In this document: positions 1 through 6,972 of the stretch, piece after piece
Position numbering within the stretch: position 1 is the first letter of the stretch
How the letters are laid out: every line of letters starts with the position of its first letter
Source of the DNA: Bacteroidota bacterium
GTDB taxonomy: Bacteria; Bacteroidota; Bacteroidia; Flavobacteriales; Flavobacteriaceae
Direction of reading: 5' to 3'
Assembly: GCA_947483095.1 (NCBI GenBank)
Contig: CANKLD010000067.1
Location: forward strand, 1-7,672
DNA length: 7,672 nt
Notes under the pieces: generated by a model
Database searches by the model: none
Told to the model about the DNA's origin: nothing
Seen by the model: the letters and a program-made list of their open reading frames with translations, nothing else
Translations under genes and position numbers: made by a program

Positions 1-1268
1 GGCATCGGAGAATAATTCTTTAAATAATTCATCATGCTTTTCTTCCCGTCCTCTAAATTCGATTGAATGGAGTAACGACAACTTGCTTGAATTTTTTTCA
101 ATATTAAACCTTGTGCCAACCAATTCGCAGTTTTCATCAATTTGCTTTTCGTGTCTAAAACGTAATCCAATTCATCAAAATAAATTTCTTTTGTTGTTTC
201 ATTATATTGAGGAACTCCAGCTAAATAAACCGTTCCGTTAATGCTTCCCAACATTTCTAAAGCAATAACCATTTTACCGTTTTTGTGCCAAACAGCTACA
301 TTTTGAACCGTTACTTTTTTACTTCCTGAACCGTATTCTTGACCAGCAAAATTCTTAGTTATAATTTTCGACGCATCTTGGTAACTAGAAACCGCCACAA
401 TATTTGCCGAAATAGCATCAGGCATTTGAGTCACCGATTTTAATACTATTTTGTTTTTGTCATATTTAGTCAATGGCTTTTGACCTATTAAAGTCTCCAT
501 ATTGCACTTTAATCCCATTGCCAAGGAAATATTGTCTTTAACAAATCGGGCGTCTGTAGCGTATAATTCTAGCGGTACAATTCGCAACCAACTCTCAAAA
601 GCTTCATTCATTTGAAAAGGCGTACATATTTTTTCTAATGCCTCAAGAACATTAGGTTTAAAGTCCATAGATTTTTCAATTGCTTCATCAATAGTGCGCT
701 CAATTTTCGATTTAAATAATTTTATCGTTGGATTAATAAGAAAAGTAATTGGAATCGATTTTCCCATTACTACAATTGTCGGGCTTTCATTCCAATCTAA
801 AGATTTAAACTCCGTTTTGGTGTTCAACTTCCAGTTGGATAATTTCACGTCACTTAAAAGGGTAATATTTCCATTCAAATTAAATTCTTGAGTACTGTAC
901 AAAGCAATTCCTAATTTGTCAGTACCAATTCTATATTTAATAGCTGCTTTTAAAGGTAAAACGGTTTTAATTTTTCCGTCTAAATTGGTAATAGAAATAG
1001 GGGCCAACTTCCAAATCTTAATTTCAATATCGTCGTCCTCAATTTTAGTATCTTCATAAATCAGCCCATTCATTAATTTATTTGTTTGATTTTCAATATC
1101 TTTTAGCTTAATGTCAATTGGAATGCTAATAAACGAAGGCGTATTTTCGTAAACTAAGGGCGAAGCATCATCTGGCTCTGGTTTTAATGCGGTAATTTTT
1201 GAAGTGGTAGCGCAACTATAAAAAAGAGTTAGCACAAAAAGAAGACTGATTTTGGAAATTGTTTTCAA
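1..1268 (-). CDS. DUF4403 family lipoprotein, 3' end beyond the window
   Basis: The reading frame is open from the left edge to 1268, giving 422 visible residues and no stop, so the C-terminus is missing. The start is probably TTG (1268-1266): an in-frame TAA lies four codons upstream and the lipoprotein signal begins right at this codon. Residues 1-19 form a signal peptide (K2, K6, then a hydrophobic run) ending in the lipobox FYSC, so C19 should be lipidated. The next residues, ATTSK, lack the acidic cluster typical of surface-exported Bacteroidota lipoproteins, which suggests a periplasm-facing anchor (inference). The body alternates short beta strands, with an early IPIDIKL segment followed by NKLMNGLIYED, then PLKAAIKYRIG. 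I read this as the DUF4403 family, whose members are usually about 450-520 residues. The function is unknown. It is transcribed divergently from the efflux genes. The family call is from memory and moderately sure; the frame itself is certain. Confidence 0.8.
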   Translation of the reverse strand, partial: MKTISKISLLFVLTLFYSCATTSKITALKPEPDDASPLVYENTPSFISIPIDIKLKDIENQTNKLMNGLIYEDTKIEDDDIEIKIWKLAPISITNLDGKIKTVLPLKAAIKYRIGTDKLGIALYSTQEFNLNGNITLLSDVKLSNWKLNTKTEFKSLDWNESPTIVVMGKSIPITFLINPTIKLFKSKIERTIDEAIEKSMDFKPNVLEALEKICTPFQMNEAFESWLRIVPLELYATDARFVKDNISLAMGLKCNMETLIGQKPLTKYDKNKIVLKSVTQMPDAISANIVAVSSYQDASKIITKNFAGQEYGSGSKKVTVQNVAVWHKNGKMVIALEMLGSINGTVYLAGVPQYNETTKEIYFDELDYVLDTKSKLMKTANWLAQGLILKKIQASCRYSIQSNLEDGKKSMMNYLKNYSPM

Positions 1269-1296
1269 AAGGATTTTTTATTATATAATTAAAGTG

Positions 1297-1324
1297 CAAA
1301 AATAATTTTTATTTTCCTCAAAAA
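1297..1324 (-). promoter_or_regulatory. Candidate promoter of the DUF4403 gene
   Basis: Read on the minus strand, TATTTTTG at 1304-1297 fits the Bacteroidota -7 consensus TAnnTTTG exactly. A TTTTTG run at 1324-1319 could be the -33 element, but the 14-base spacing is shorter than the usual 17-21. The box lies 28 bases upstream of the TTG start, leaving a leader of roughly 20 bases. The surrounding DNA is very AT-rich, so a chance match is possible. Confidence 0.45.
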
Positions 1325-1343
1325 CTAAAATCCCGGTAACATA

Positions 1344-1370
1344 AATCTTAATAATTCGTTTAATAAGATT
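1344..1370. repeat. Inverted repeat between divergent promoters (possible operator)
   Basis: AATCTTA at 1344-1350 and TAAGATT at 1364-1370 are perfect 7-base inverted arms separated by 13 bases. Their centres are 20 bp apart, about two helical turns. The site lies between the two candidate promoters of the diverging genes, just upstream of the likely -33 region of the TolC-type gene. This is where a dimeric regulator could bind, but no regulator gene is in the window. In such AT-rich DNA a 7-base repeat can arise by chance. Confidence 0.3.
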
Positions 1371-1378
1371 AAGTTAAA

Positions 1379-1411
1379 TTTAGTATAAATTGCCAAAAAA
1401 AGTTAATTTTG
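1379..1411 (+). promoter_or_regulatory. Candidate promoter of the channel-adaptor-tsaB cluster
   Basis: TAATTTTG at 1404-1411 matches the Bacteroidota -7 consensus TAnnTTTG exactly. At the expected distance upstream there is only an imperfect -33 element (TTTAG, 1379-1383, 20 bases away). Transcription would start near 1417-1419, giving a leader of about 28 bases before the ATG at 1446. No other strong promoter is visible before tsaB, which fits a single transcript. Confidence 0.5.
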
Positions 1412-1445
1412 CAATTGTACCCATCGATTTAGAAATTTGTATCTT

Positions 1446-2822
1446 ATGAAGCAAACATTTATTACTAAAATCATATTTTTAACTTTGCTTTTTTTGAGCG
1501 TACTTTCTCAAGCACAATCAAAAAAATGGACTCTGGAAGAATGTGTAAACTACGCCATCAAAAATAATATTTTAATTAAACAATCAGAATTAGATGCAAA
1601 ATCGGCTGCAATAGAAAAATCTTCTGCTATTGGTGGTTTTTTACCTTCATTAAATATCAATGGTTCGCATTCAGGGAATATTGGTTTAAACCAAAACATA
1701 ACCACTGGTTTATTAGAAAATCAAACCACGCAATTTACGGCTGCAGGAATAAATTCTAATGTTGATGTTTATAACGGAATGCAAAATCAAAACCGTTTAC
1801 GAAGAGCCAATCTGGCACTTTTAGCATCTACCTACCAGCTTTCAAAAATGCAGGATGACGTTTCTTTAAATATTGCCAATGCTTTTCTACAAATTTTATT
1901 CAATAAAGAAAATCTGAAAGTTCAAAAAGAACTATTTTCCAATAATGAAAAACAATTGCAACGTTCACAAGAATTAGTGAATGCTGGAGTCGTTCCTCGT
2001 GGAGATTTGCTTGATATTAAAGCGACTGTTGCTACCAATAATCAAGCAATTGTAACTGCCGAAAATGCCTTGTTAATTTCAAAATTGAGTTTAGCGCAAT
2101 TATTGCAATCCGAGAATTTTCAAGATTTTGATATTGTAGATGTTAATTATCCTGTTACTGAGAGCGCTACTTTACTTCAAACCCCAGCGGCAATATATGC
2201 TAAAGCAAAAGAAGAACGTGTGGAATTGAAAATCGCAAAAACCAACTTAGAAATTGCCGAACGTGATGTAAAAATTGCAAAAGGCGCCTACCAACCTAGT
2301 TTACAAGGATTTTATAGTTTGAGTACCAGAGCTGGATATGCGGATCGAGTTGTATTTGATGCCGCTGGAAATCCAAGTTTCCAACCTCCGTTTTCTGTAT
2401 TGAAACAATTCGATTTAAATAAAGGACATTCTTTTGGTTTTCAAATGAATATTCCGGTGCTTAATGGTTTTGCAACAAAAAATAATGTAGCTCGATCAAA
2501 AATAGCTTTAGATCGTTCAAAAATTGCTTTTAGCCAACAAGAATTAGATTTAGAAAGAAATATTTATACCGCTTTTACTGATGCAAAAGGCGCCATGAAA
2601 ACCTATGAATCAGCTATAATTACATTAGAAGCAAGACAAGAAGCCTACAACTATGCAAAAGAGAAATTTGCCGTTGGAATGTTAAACGCATTTGATTTAA
2701 ATCAATCGCAATCGCTATTTGTAAATGCACAATCCGAAGTCGTAAGAACAAAATACGATTATATATTCCGAGTAAAAGTAATCGAGTTCTATTTTGGAAT
2801 TCCAATAATAAAAAAACAATAA
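1446..2822 (+). CDS. TolC family outer-membrane efflux channel
   Basis: This 458-residue protein belongs to the outer-membrane efflux family, whose trimers form a beta-barrel in the outer membrane and a long alpha-helical tunnel in the periplasm. Residues 1-23 are a signal peptide (K2, K8, hydrophobic core) with probable cleavage after SQA. The mature part starts with the family-typical WTLEECVNYAIKNN. Two internal repeats follow, roughly residues 28-215 and 245-450. Each carries the family's helical turn: GVVPRGDLLD near 181-190 and GMLNAFDLNQ near 411-420. The length is typical. I chose ATG 1446 over the in-frame TTG at 1437 because it puts MKQ directly before the hydrophobic core and leaves a normal leader. 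No lipobox is present, so it is not lipid-anchored. The adaptor gene follows after 5 bases and is its obvious partner. The transported substrate cannot be told from sequence. Confidence 0.93.
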   Translation: MKQTFITKIIFLTLLFLSVLSQAQSKKWTLEECVNYAIKNNILIKQSELDAKSAAIEKSSAIGGFLPSLNINGSHSGNIGLNQNITTGLLENQTTQFTAAGINSNVDVYNGMQNQNRLRRANLALLASTYQLSKMQDDVSLNIANAFLQILFNKENLKVQKELFSNNEKQLQRSQELVNAGVVPRGDLLDIKATVATNNQAIVTAENALLISKLSLAQLLQSENFQDFDIVDVNYPVTESATLLQTPAAIYAKAKEERVELKIAKTNLEIAERDVKIAKGAYQPSLQGFYSLSTRAGYADRVVFDAAGNPSFQPPFSVLKQFDLNKGHSFGFQMNIPVLNGFATKNNVARSKIALDRSKIAFSQQELDLERNIYTAFTDAKGAMKTYESAIITLEARQEAYNYAKEKFAVGMLNAFDLNQSQSLFVNAQSEVVRTKYDYIFRVKVIEFYFGIPIIKKQ

Positions 2823-2827
2823 GTAGT

Positions 2828-4129
2828 ATGTCAAAGAAAACAATTTATATTTTATTAGGTTCAGCAGTTGCTATAATCGCCGTTTTATTAATACTGTCTA
2901 AAACAGGTGTTATTGGTAAAAAAGAAAAAGGAACAGAAGTTGAAATAGCAACCGTAAATGAAATTACGGTCGTAGAAACGGTTTCGGCAACGGGTAAAAT
3001 CCAACCTGAAATTGAAGTAAAAATTTCATCAGAAGTATCAGGTGAAATTATCGCTTTGCCAGTTAAAGAGGGCCAAGTGGTTAAAAAAGGAGATTTATTA
3101 GTAAAAATAAACTCTGATTTATACACGTCAGGTTACCAACGTACGATTTCTAATTTATCAGGTACAAAAGCAGGTTTAAGTCAAGCTGACGCCTCTTTCA
3201 AAGAAGCAAAATCAAATTACGACAGAAGTAAAACATTATTGGATAAAGGAATAATTTCAAAATCAGAGTGGGATAAGGCAATTGCCTCTTTTGAGGTGGC
3301 AAGAGCTTCGAAAGAATCAGCTTATTATAACGTACAAAGCGCCTCTGCAACTGTTAGCGAAGCTAAAGATAACCTAGGAAGAACTATAATATATGCTCCC
3401 GCAGACGGAACTATTTCTATGTTGAATGTTGAATTAGGAGAACGCGTTTTAGGAACGCAACAAATGACTGGAACTGAAATTCTTCGTGTTGCCAATTTAA
3501 ACAATATGGAAGTTGAGGTAGATGTTAATGAAAATGATATTGTGAAAATCAATGTGGGTGATTCTGCAAAAGTAGAGGTTGATGCCTATTTGAAAAAAGA
3601 ATTTAAAGGAATTGTTACGAGTATTTCCAACTCGGCAAGTACGGCTTTAACAGCGGATCAAGTGACCAATTTTAAAGTAAAAATTAGAATTTTGAAAGAA
3701 TCGTATATGGATTTATTAGAAGGAAAACCATTAACCTATTCGCCATTTAGACCAGGAATGACTGCAACAGTTGATATTATAACTACTAAAAAAGTAAATG
3801 TTATTGGAGTTCCAATTAGTTCAATTGTTGTAAAATCAGATACTACTGCAACTTCAAAAATGGTGGTTGAAGATTCCCAAGATAAAGAAAGTAAAGTTGC
3901 TACAAAAAGTGATAAGAAACTTGAATGTGTATTTGTAAAAGTAGGAGATAAAGCTAAAATCAGAATCATCAAAACTGGAATCCAAGACGACACCAACATC
4001 GAAGTAATTTCAGGACTTAAAAAAGGCGATGTCGTTATTATTGGACCTTATACCACGGTAACAAAAGACTTGAATTCAGGTGATAAAATTATTGTTAGTA
4101 CAGGAATTGAAAAACCAGAAAAGAAGTAA
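2828..4129 (+). CDS. HlyD/MacA-type periplasmic adaptor of an efflux pump
   Basis: This 433-residue protein is a membrane-fusion (periplasmic adaptor) subunit, which links an inner-membrane transporter to a TolC-type channel. Residues 5-24 are one N-terminal membrane segment; there is no lipobox. The biotinyl-lipoyl-like domain is split: the first half is about 60-95 (VKEGQVVKKGDLLVKI) and the second about 186-222 (IYAPADGTI, then GERV). Between them, residues 98-183 are rich in A, S, K and E and should form the coiled-coil hairpin, with LLDKGIISKSEWD at its turn region as in MacA-like proteins. A beta-barrel domain follows (about 225-320, FRPGMTATVDI), then a membrane-proximal domain (to about 425, with GLKKGDVVIIGP). 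Residues 336-366 are a polar, Lys/Asp/Ser-rich insert, probably a flexible loop. The lipoyl and hairpin layout favours a MacA-like partner of an ABC (MacB-type) pump over an RND pump, but that is inference. No pump gene is adjacent. Confidence 0.92.
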   Translation: MSKKTIYILLGSAVAIIAVLLILSKTGVIGKKEKGTEVEIATVNEITVVETVSATGKIQPEIEVKISSEVSGEIIALPVKEGQVVKKGDLLVKINSDLYTSGYQRTISNLSGTKAGLSQADASFKEAKSNYDRSKTLLDKGIISKSEWDKAIASFEVARASKESAYYNVQSASATVSEAKDNLGRTIIYAPADGTISMLNVELGERVLGTQQMTGTEILRVANLNNMEVEVDVNENDIVKINVGDSAKVEVDAYLKKEFKGIVTSISNSASTALTADQVTNFKVKIRILKESYMDLLEGKPLTYSPFRPGMTATVDIITTKKVNVIGVPISSIVVKSDTTATSKMVVEDSQDKESKVATKSDKKLECVFVKVGDKAKIRIIKTGIQDDTNIEVISGLKKGDVVIIGPYTTVTKDLNSGDKIIVSTGIEKPEKK

Positions 4130-4145
4130 TATCCAAAATTTCCCA

Positions 4146-4814
4146 GTGACTTATATTCTCAATTTAGAAACGGCAACTAAAAACTGTTCTGTATCCATTT
4201 CACAAAACGGGAAAACTATTTTATGCAAAGAAATGGCAGAAGCAGGCTATTCTCATGCAGAAAAGTTGCATGTGTTTATTGAAGAATGTCTTAAAGAATC
4301 CAACGTAACATTTAAAGAGTTTTCTGCAATTGCCGTTAGTCAAGGACCTGGTTCCTATACCGGTTTGCGCATTGGTGTTTCTGCAGCCAAAGGACTATGT
4401 TTTGCATTGGATTTACCTTTAATTTCGGTTGATACTTTACAGGTTTTAGCTTCACAATTAACAATTACCGAAGGAGTAGTAATTCCAATGATTGATGCTC
4501 GAAGAATGGAAGTTTATTCGGCGATTTACAATTCTAAATTGGATAAAATTCGTGAAGTTCAAGCTGAAATTCTTACAGAAAATTCATTTGAAGAAATTGC
4601 TGAAACGATTCACTTTGTAGGAGATTGTGCTGAAAAAGCAAAAACCGTTTTAACGAATGCCAATTTTATTTTTCACGAGGAAATTATTTATCCATCGGCA
4701 AATGAAATTAGTGCGTTAAGTTATCAAAAATTCCAACAAAGTAAGTTTGAAGATGTGGCCTATTTTGAACCTTATTACCTAAAGGATTTCATGGCTACGG
4801 TTTCTAAAAAATAA
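4146..4814 (+). CDS. tsaB: TsaB, t6A tRNA modification complex subunit
   Basis: TsaB is the dimerisation subunit that binds TsaD and TsaE. Together they transfer the threonylcarbamoyl group onto adenosine 37 of ANN-decoding tRNAs in the cytoplasm. The 222-residue product fits the family length. It shows the ASKHA-fold beginning YILNLETATKNCSV (residues 3-16), SHAEKL (36-41), the signature SQGPGSYTGLRIG (65-77), the conserved PMIDARRMEVY (114-124) and the C-terminal YFEPYYLKDF (206-215). The start is GTG 4146: it places the first beta strand at the very N-terminus as in homologues, and no in-frame ATG occurs before residue 30, past the conserved start. A longer frame opening at GTG 4080 would add 22 residues that overlap the adaptor gene and match nothing in the family. 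The gene begins 16 bases after the adaptor stop, so it is probably co-transcribed; the link to efflux looks positional. TsaD and TsaE are not in the window. Confidence 0.93.
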   Translation: MTYILNLETATKNCSVSISQNGKTILCKEMAEAGYSHAEKLHVFIEECLKESNVTFKEFSAIAVSQGPGSYTGLRIGVSAAKGLCFALDLPLISVDTLQVLASQLTITEGVVIPMIDARRMEVYSAIYNSKLDKIREVQAEILTENSFEEIAETIHFVGDCAEKAKTVLTNANFIFHEEIIYPSANEISALSYQKFQQSKFEDVAYFEPYYLKDFMATVSKK

Positions 4815-6827
4815 TCAAATTTTATTTATTACTTCATTGAAATTAGAGTTTGGAAGCTGACAGGTTTGGTTTTGGCAAACATAAAACAACATTTCATTTT
4901 CTATAAATCGGTCTTTAAGAAATGGCAATTCCGAAATTTTATTTGCGCCAGCAAGAAGTAAATTTGGATGGTACTCTCGATTTATTTTAGATAGGTATTC
5001 CATCGCATTTTCGCCACAAATGCCTAATTCTTTTTGTTGTTCGGAATAGTTCATCAGAACATTTAACCAGTTAGAGTAGGCCGATGGGTAATCAATATTG
5101 GGGATTATTATTTTTAGCATTTTCATGCAAATGGTTTCGTAGTATTGATTATTAAAGTAAATGCTAAGTTGAAACAAATTAGTAGCCATTACAGAGTTTG
5201 AAGCGGGGATTACATTGTCTTCCGTTTCAAAATGAGTGGCAATTAATGGATCGTCATTTTTTGAAGTAAAGGAGAAAAATTGTGCCGTTTCATCATAAAA
5301 ATGATCAAAGCAATAATCTATTAATTGCTTAGAAAGGCGAAGCCATTCTTCATCAATTGTTACTTCATACAGTGATATAAAAGCGTCTATTACAAAACAG
5401 TAATCTTCTAAATAGCCATTAATATTGGCTTTCCCATTTTTGTAACTGTGCAATATATTGCCTTCTGGCATCCATAATTTATCAATAATAAAGTGGGCGT
5501 TTTTTAAAGCTATATCTAAATAATTTTTATCACCCAATGCTTTATAGGCATCAATATAACCTTTAAGCATTATGGCATTCCAGGAGGTCAATGACTTATC
5601 GTCTAATCTTGGTTTGCTTCTTTTTTCTCTTTCATCAAAAAGTAGTTTTTCCCAATTTTTCTTCTTGGTTTGTAACTCGGAGAGTTTTATTTTATTACTT
5701 TTTGCAATAGTTTCTAGCGATTGATTTTGAATTAGAACATAATTATCATTTTCCCAATATCCAAATTCGTTGATATTGAAAACTTGACTGAATAATGGGA
5801 AATCTTCGTTTATTATTTTTTCTAAATCGGATTGATTCCAAACATAAAATGCACCTTCTTCTAGATGACCGTTATTATCTAAACTATCTGCGTCAAGGGC
5901 ACAATAAAATCCATTATCATCATTCATTAATTCTCTAGAAACGAACTGAAGTGTTTTTTCAATTACCTCTTTATATAAAGGGTTTTTGGTTAATTTATAA
6001 GCATCCGAATATAAAGAAACCAATTGACCATTGTCGTAAATCATTTTTTCAAAATGGGGAACATGCCATTTCATATCAACAGAACAACGAGAAAATCCGC
6101 CGTCAACCGTGTCGAATAATCCACCAAATGCCATTTTGGTCAGCGTTAAATTCACAAAGTCCAGAATGTCTTGTTGTTTTTCTTGATGGCCGTATCGCAG
6201 TAGAAATTTATAATTGTTAGGCATCATGAATTTTGGTGCTCGAGCCATACCTCCAAAATCCAAATCGAAACTTTTTTGCCATTTTTTAATTAGTGGCTCA
6301 ATGCATTCAGGGTTTAATTGACCAGGAAATATTTCAGCGTTTGAAAAATTCAAACTATTTATTCCAAGGTGCAATTTTTCGGCATATTCAATCATTTTTT
6401 CAGGGCTTGATTGATAAATATGATGTAATTTTTCGAGTGTTGAAACCCATTCTTCTTTTCGAAAATAGGTACCTCCCCAAACGGGTCTTCCGTCTGGTAG
6501 CGCGACCACATTTAATGGCCAACCGCCACGGCCAGTCATGATTTGTATTGCTTTCATGTAAATGGCATCCACATCGGGGCGTTCTTCCCGATCCACTTTT
6601 ATATTGATAAAATGTTGGTTCATAGTTTCAGCCACTTCACTATCCTCAAAACTTTCGTGTTCCATTACATGGCACCAATGGCAGGCAGAATAACCAATAC
6701 TAATTATGATTAGTTTATTGTTTTTTTGAGCTTGTGCTAATGAATCGTTGTTCCATGCTTCCCAATGCACAGGATTATTTGCATGTTGCAAAAGGTAGGG
6801 ACTGGTCTCAGAAATTAGTTGATTCAT
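4815..6827 (-). CDS. DUF255 thioredoxin-domain protein (YyaL/SPATA20-like)
   Basis: This 670-residue protein matches the YyaL/SPATA20 family (usually about 680-700 residues). It joins an N-terminal thioredoxin-like DUF255 domain to an (alpha/alpha)6-barrel domain resembling N-acylglucosamine epimerases and glycosidases. In the first domain I see SPYLLQHANNPVHW (9-22), the redox-like motif C49-H-W-C52 within YSACHWCHVMEHESF, KVDREERPD (77-85) and GGWPLNV (101-107), whose Pro104 should be the cis-proline. The second domain holds APKFMMPN, DTVDGGFSRCS, WHVPHFEKMIYDNGQL, DDKSLTSWNAIMLKGY and VIPASNSVMATNL. The conserved C-terminal pair of cysteines is in YVCQNQTCQLP. There is no signal peptide, so it is probably cytoplasmic. 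The biochemical role of the family is not established. The ATG at 6827 agrees with the family N-terminus. Upstream, on the same strand, are a hairpin element and the Nfu gene. Its TGA stop touches the TAA stop of tsaB, leaving no intergenic DNA. Confidence 0.93.
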   Translation of the reverse strand: MNQLISETSPYLLQHANNPVHWEAWNNDSLAQAQKNNKLIIISIGYSACHWCHVMEHESFEDSEVAETMNQHFINIKVDREERPDVDAIYMKAIQIMTGRGGWPLNVVALPDGRPVWGGTYFRKEEWVSTLEKLHHIYQSSPEKMIEYAEKLHLGINSLNFSNAEIFPGQLNPECIEPLIKKWQKSFDLDFGGMARAPKFMMPNNYKFLLRYGHQEKQQDILDFVNLTLTKMAFGGLFDTVDGGFSRCSVDMKWHVPHFEKMIYDNGQLVSLYSDAYKLTKNPLYKEVIEKTLQFVSRELMNDDNGFYCALDADSLDNNGHLEEGAFYVWNQSDLEKIINEDFPLFSQVFNINEFGYWENDNYVLIQNQSLETIAKSNKIKLSELQTKKKNWEKLLFDEREKRSKPRLDDKSLTSWNAIMLKGYIDAYKALGDKNYLDIALKNAHFIIDKLWMPEGNILHSYKNGKANINGYLEDYCFVIDAFISLYEVTIDEEWLRLSKQLIDYCFDHFYDETAQFFSFTSKNDDPLIATHFETEDNVIPASNSVMATNLFQLSIYFNNQYYETICMKMLKIIIPNIDYPSAYSNWLNVLMNYSEQQKELGICGENAMEYLSKINREYHPNLLLAGANKISELPFLKDRFIENEMLFYVCQNQTCQLPNSNFNEVINKI

Positions 6828-6842
6828 GGTAACGTTTTTAGC

Positions 6843-6867
6843 CCAGACCTGTCTGCCGACAGGCTGG
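6843..6867. other. Stem-loop 1 of the extragenic element
   Basis: CCAG (6843-6846) plus CCTGTC (6848-6853) pair with GACAGG (6858-6863) plus CTGG (6864-6867). This gives ten base pairs with one bulged A at 6847 and a four-base loop, TGCC. It is GC-rich and followed by no T-run on either strand, so it is not a classical terminator. In an RNA reaching the DUF255 gene it would fold about 15 bases before the start codon and could hinder or shape initiation. Confidence 0.6.
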
Positions 6868-6877
6868 TGGCAGTGAA

Positions 6878-6902
6878 AATCCCACGCTTTTTAGCGTGGA
6901 TT
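6878..6902 (-). terminator. Stem-loop 2, possible weak terminator or attenuator after the Nfu gene
   Basis: CCACGCT (6882-6888) pairs with AGCGTGG (6893-6899) across a four-base loop. Past a bulged C at 6881 the stem extends by three A-T pairs, again ten pairs with one bulge. On the minus strand the stem is followed by GATTTTC, a short T tract, so it could act as a weak intrinsic terminator about 70 bases after the Nfu stop. Efficient termination here would leave the DUF255 gene needing a promoter in the roughly 50 bases that remain, and none is visible. Partial readthrough, or a structural role only, is as likely. Confidence 0.35.
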
Positions 6903-6972
6903 GTAGCGTACAGCTGGAATAGCTCCTAAAAATAAAAAAGCAATTTAAATATTCCAATTTTAATATTTGAAT

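Larger units (their letters stand above)
6839..6928. repeat. Structured GC-rich extragenic element, possible Flavobacterium repeat
   Basis: About 90 bases from TAGCCC (6839) to AGCTCCTA (6928) are roughly half G+C, in flanking DNA that is almost all A+T. The element holds two bulged stem-loops (listed separately) and a palindromic end with CAGCTG (6911-6916) and AGCT at 6912-6915 and 6921-6924. From memory, Flavobacterium genomes carry dispersed intergenic repeats with the same plan: a TAGCCC end, a GAAATCC/GGATTGTAGCG-flanked hairpin and a terminal block of the form ATAGCTCC or ATCGCTCC. Here GAAAATCC (6875-6882) and GGATTGTAGCG (6898-6908) sit in the matching places. Repeat status cannot be shown from a single copy. 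One end lies only 11 bases upstream of the DUF255 start codon, so the element occupies that gene's leader or upstream region. Confidence 0.55.

Noticed and set aside
694..891. 65-residue open frame on the plus strand
   Set aside because: It lies antisense within the continuous DUF4403 reading frame and has no family resemblance or promoter; it is a shadow frame.
1437..1445. TTG at 1437 as the start of the TolC-type gene
   Set aside because: ATG 1446 gives a standard signal peptide (MKQ plus hydrophobic core) and a normal leader length; the TTG adds only three residues.
2277..2594. Identical 12-base direct repeat GCAAAAGGCGCC at 2277-2288 and 2583-2594
   Set aside because: Both copies encode A-K-G-A in the same frame of the channel gene, in its two homologous-type helices; shared codons explain the match and no mobile-element signs surround them.
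2620..3999. Minus-strand open frames of 61-93 residues under the channel and adaptor genes
   Set aside because: They are antisense to clearly conserved coding sequence and show no independent coding signal.
4080..4145. Upstream GTG at 4080 as the tsaB start
   Set aside because: The added 22 residues overlap the adaptor gene out of frame and do not resemble TsaB; GTG 4146 matches the family N-terminus.
5951..6541. Two plus-strand open frames of 89 and 82 residues
   Set aside because: Both are antisense to the well-conserved DUF255 protein, and their sequences look like reverse-strand translations of its conserved motifs.
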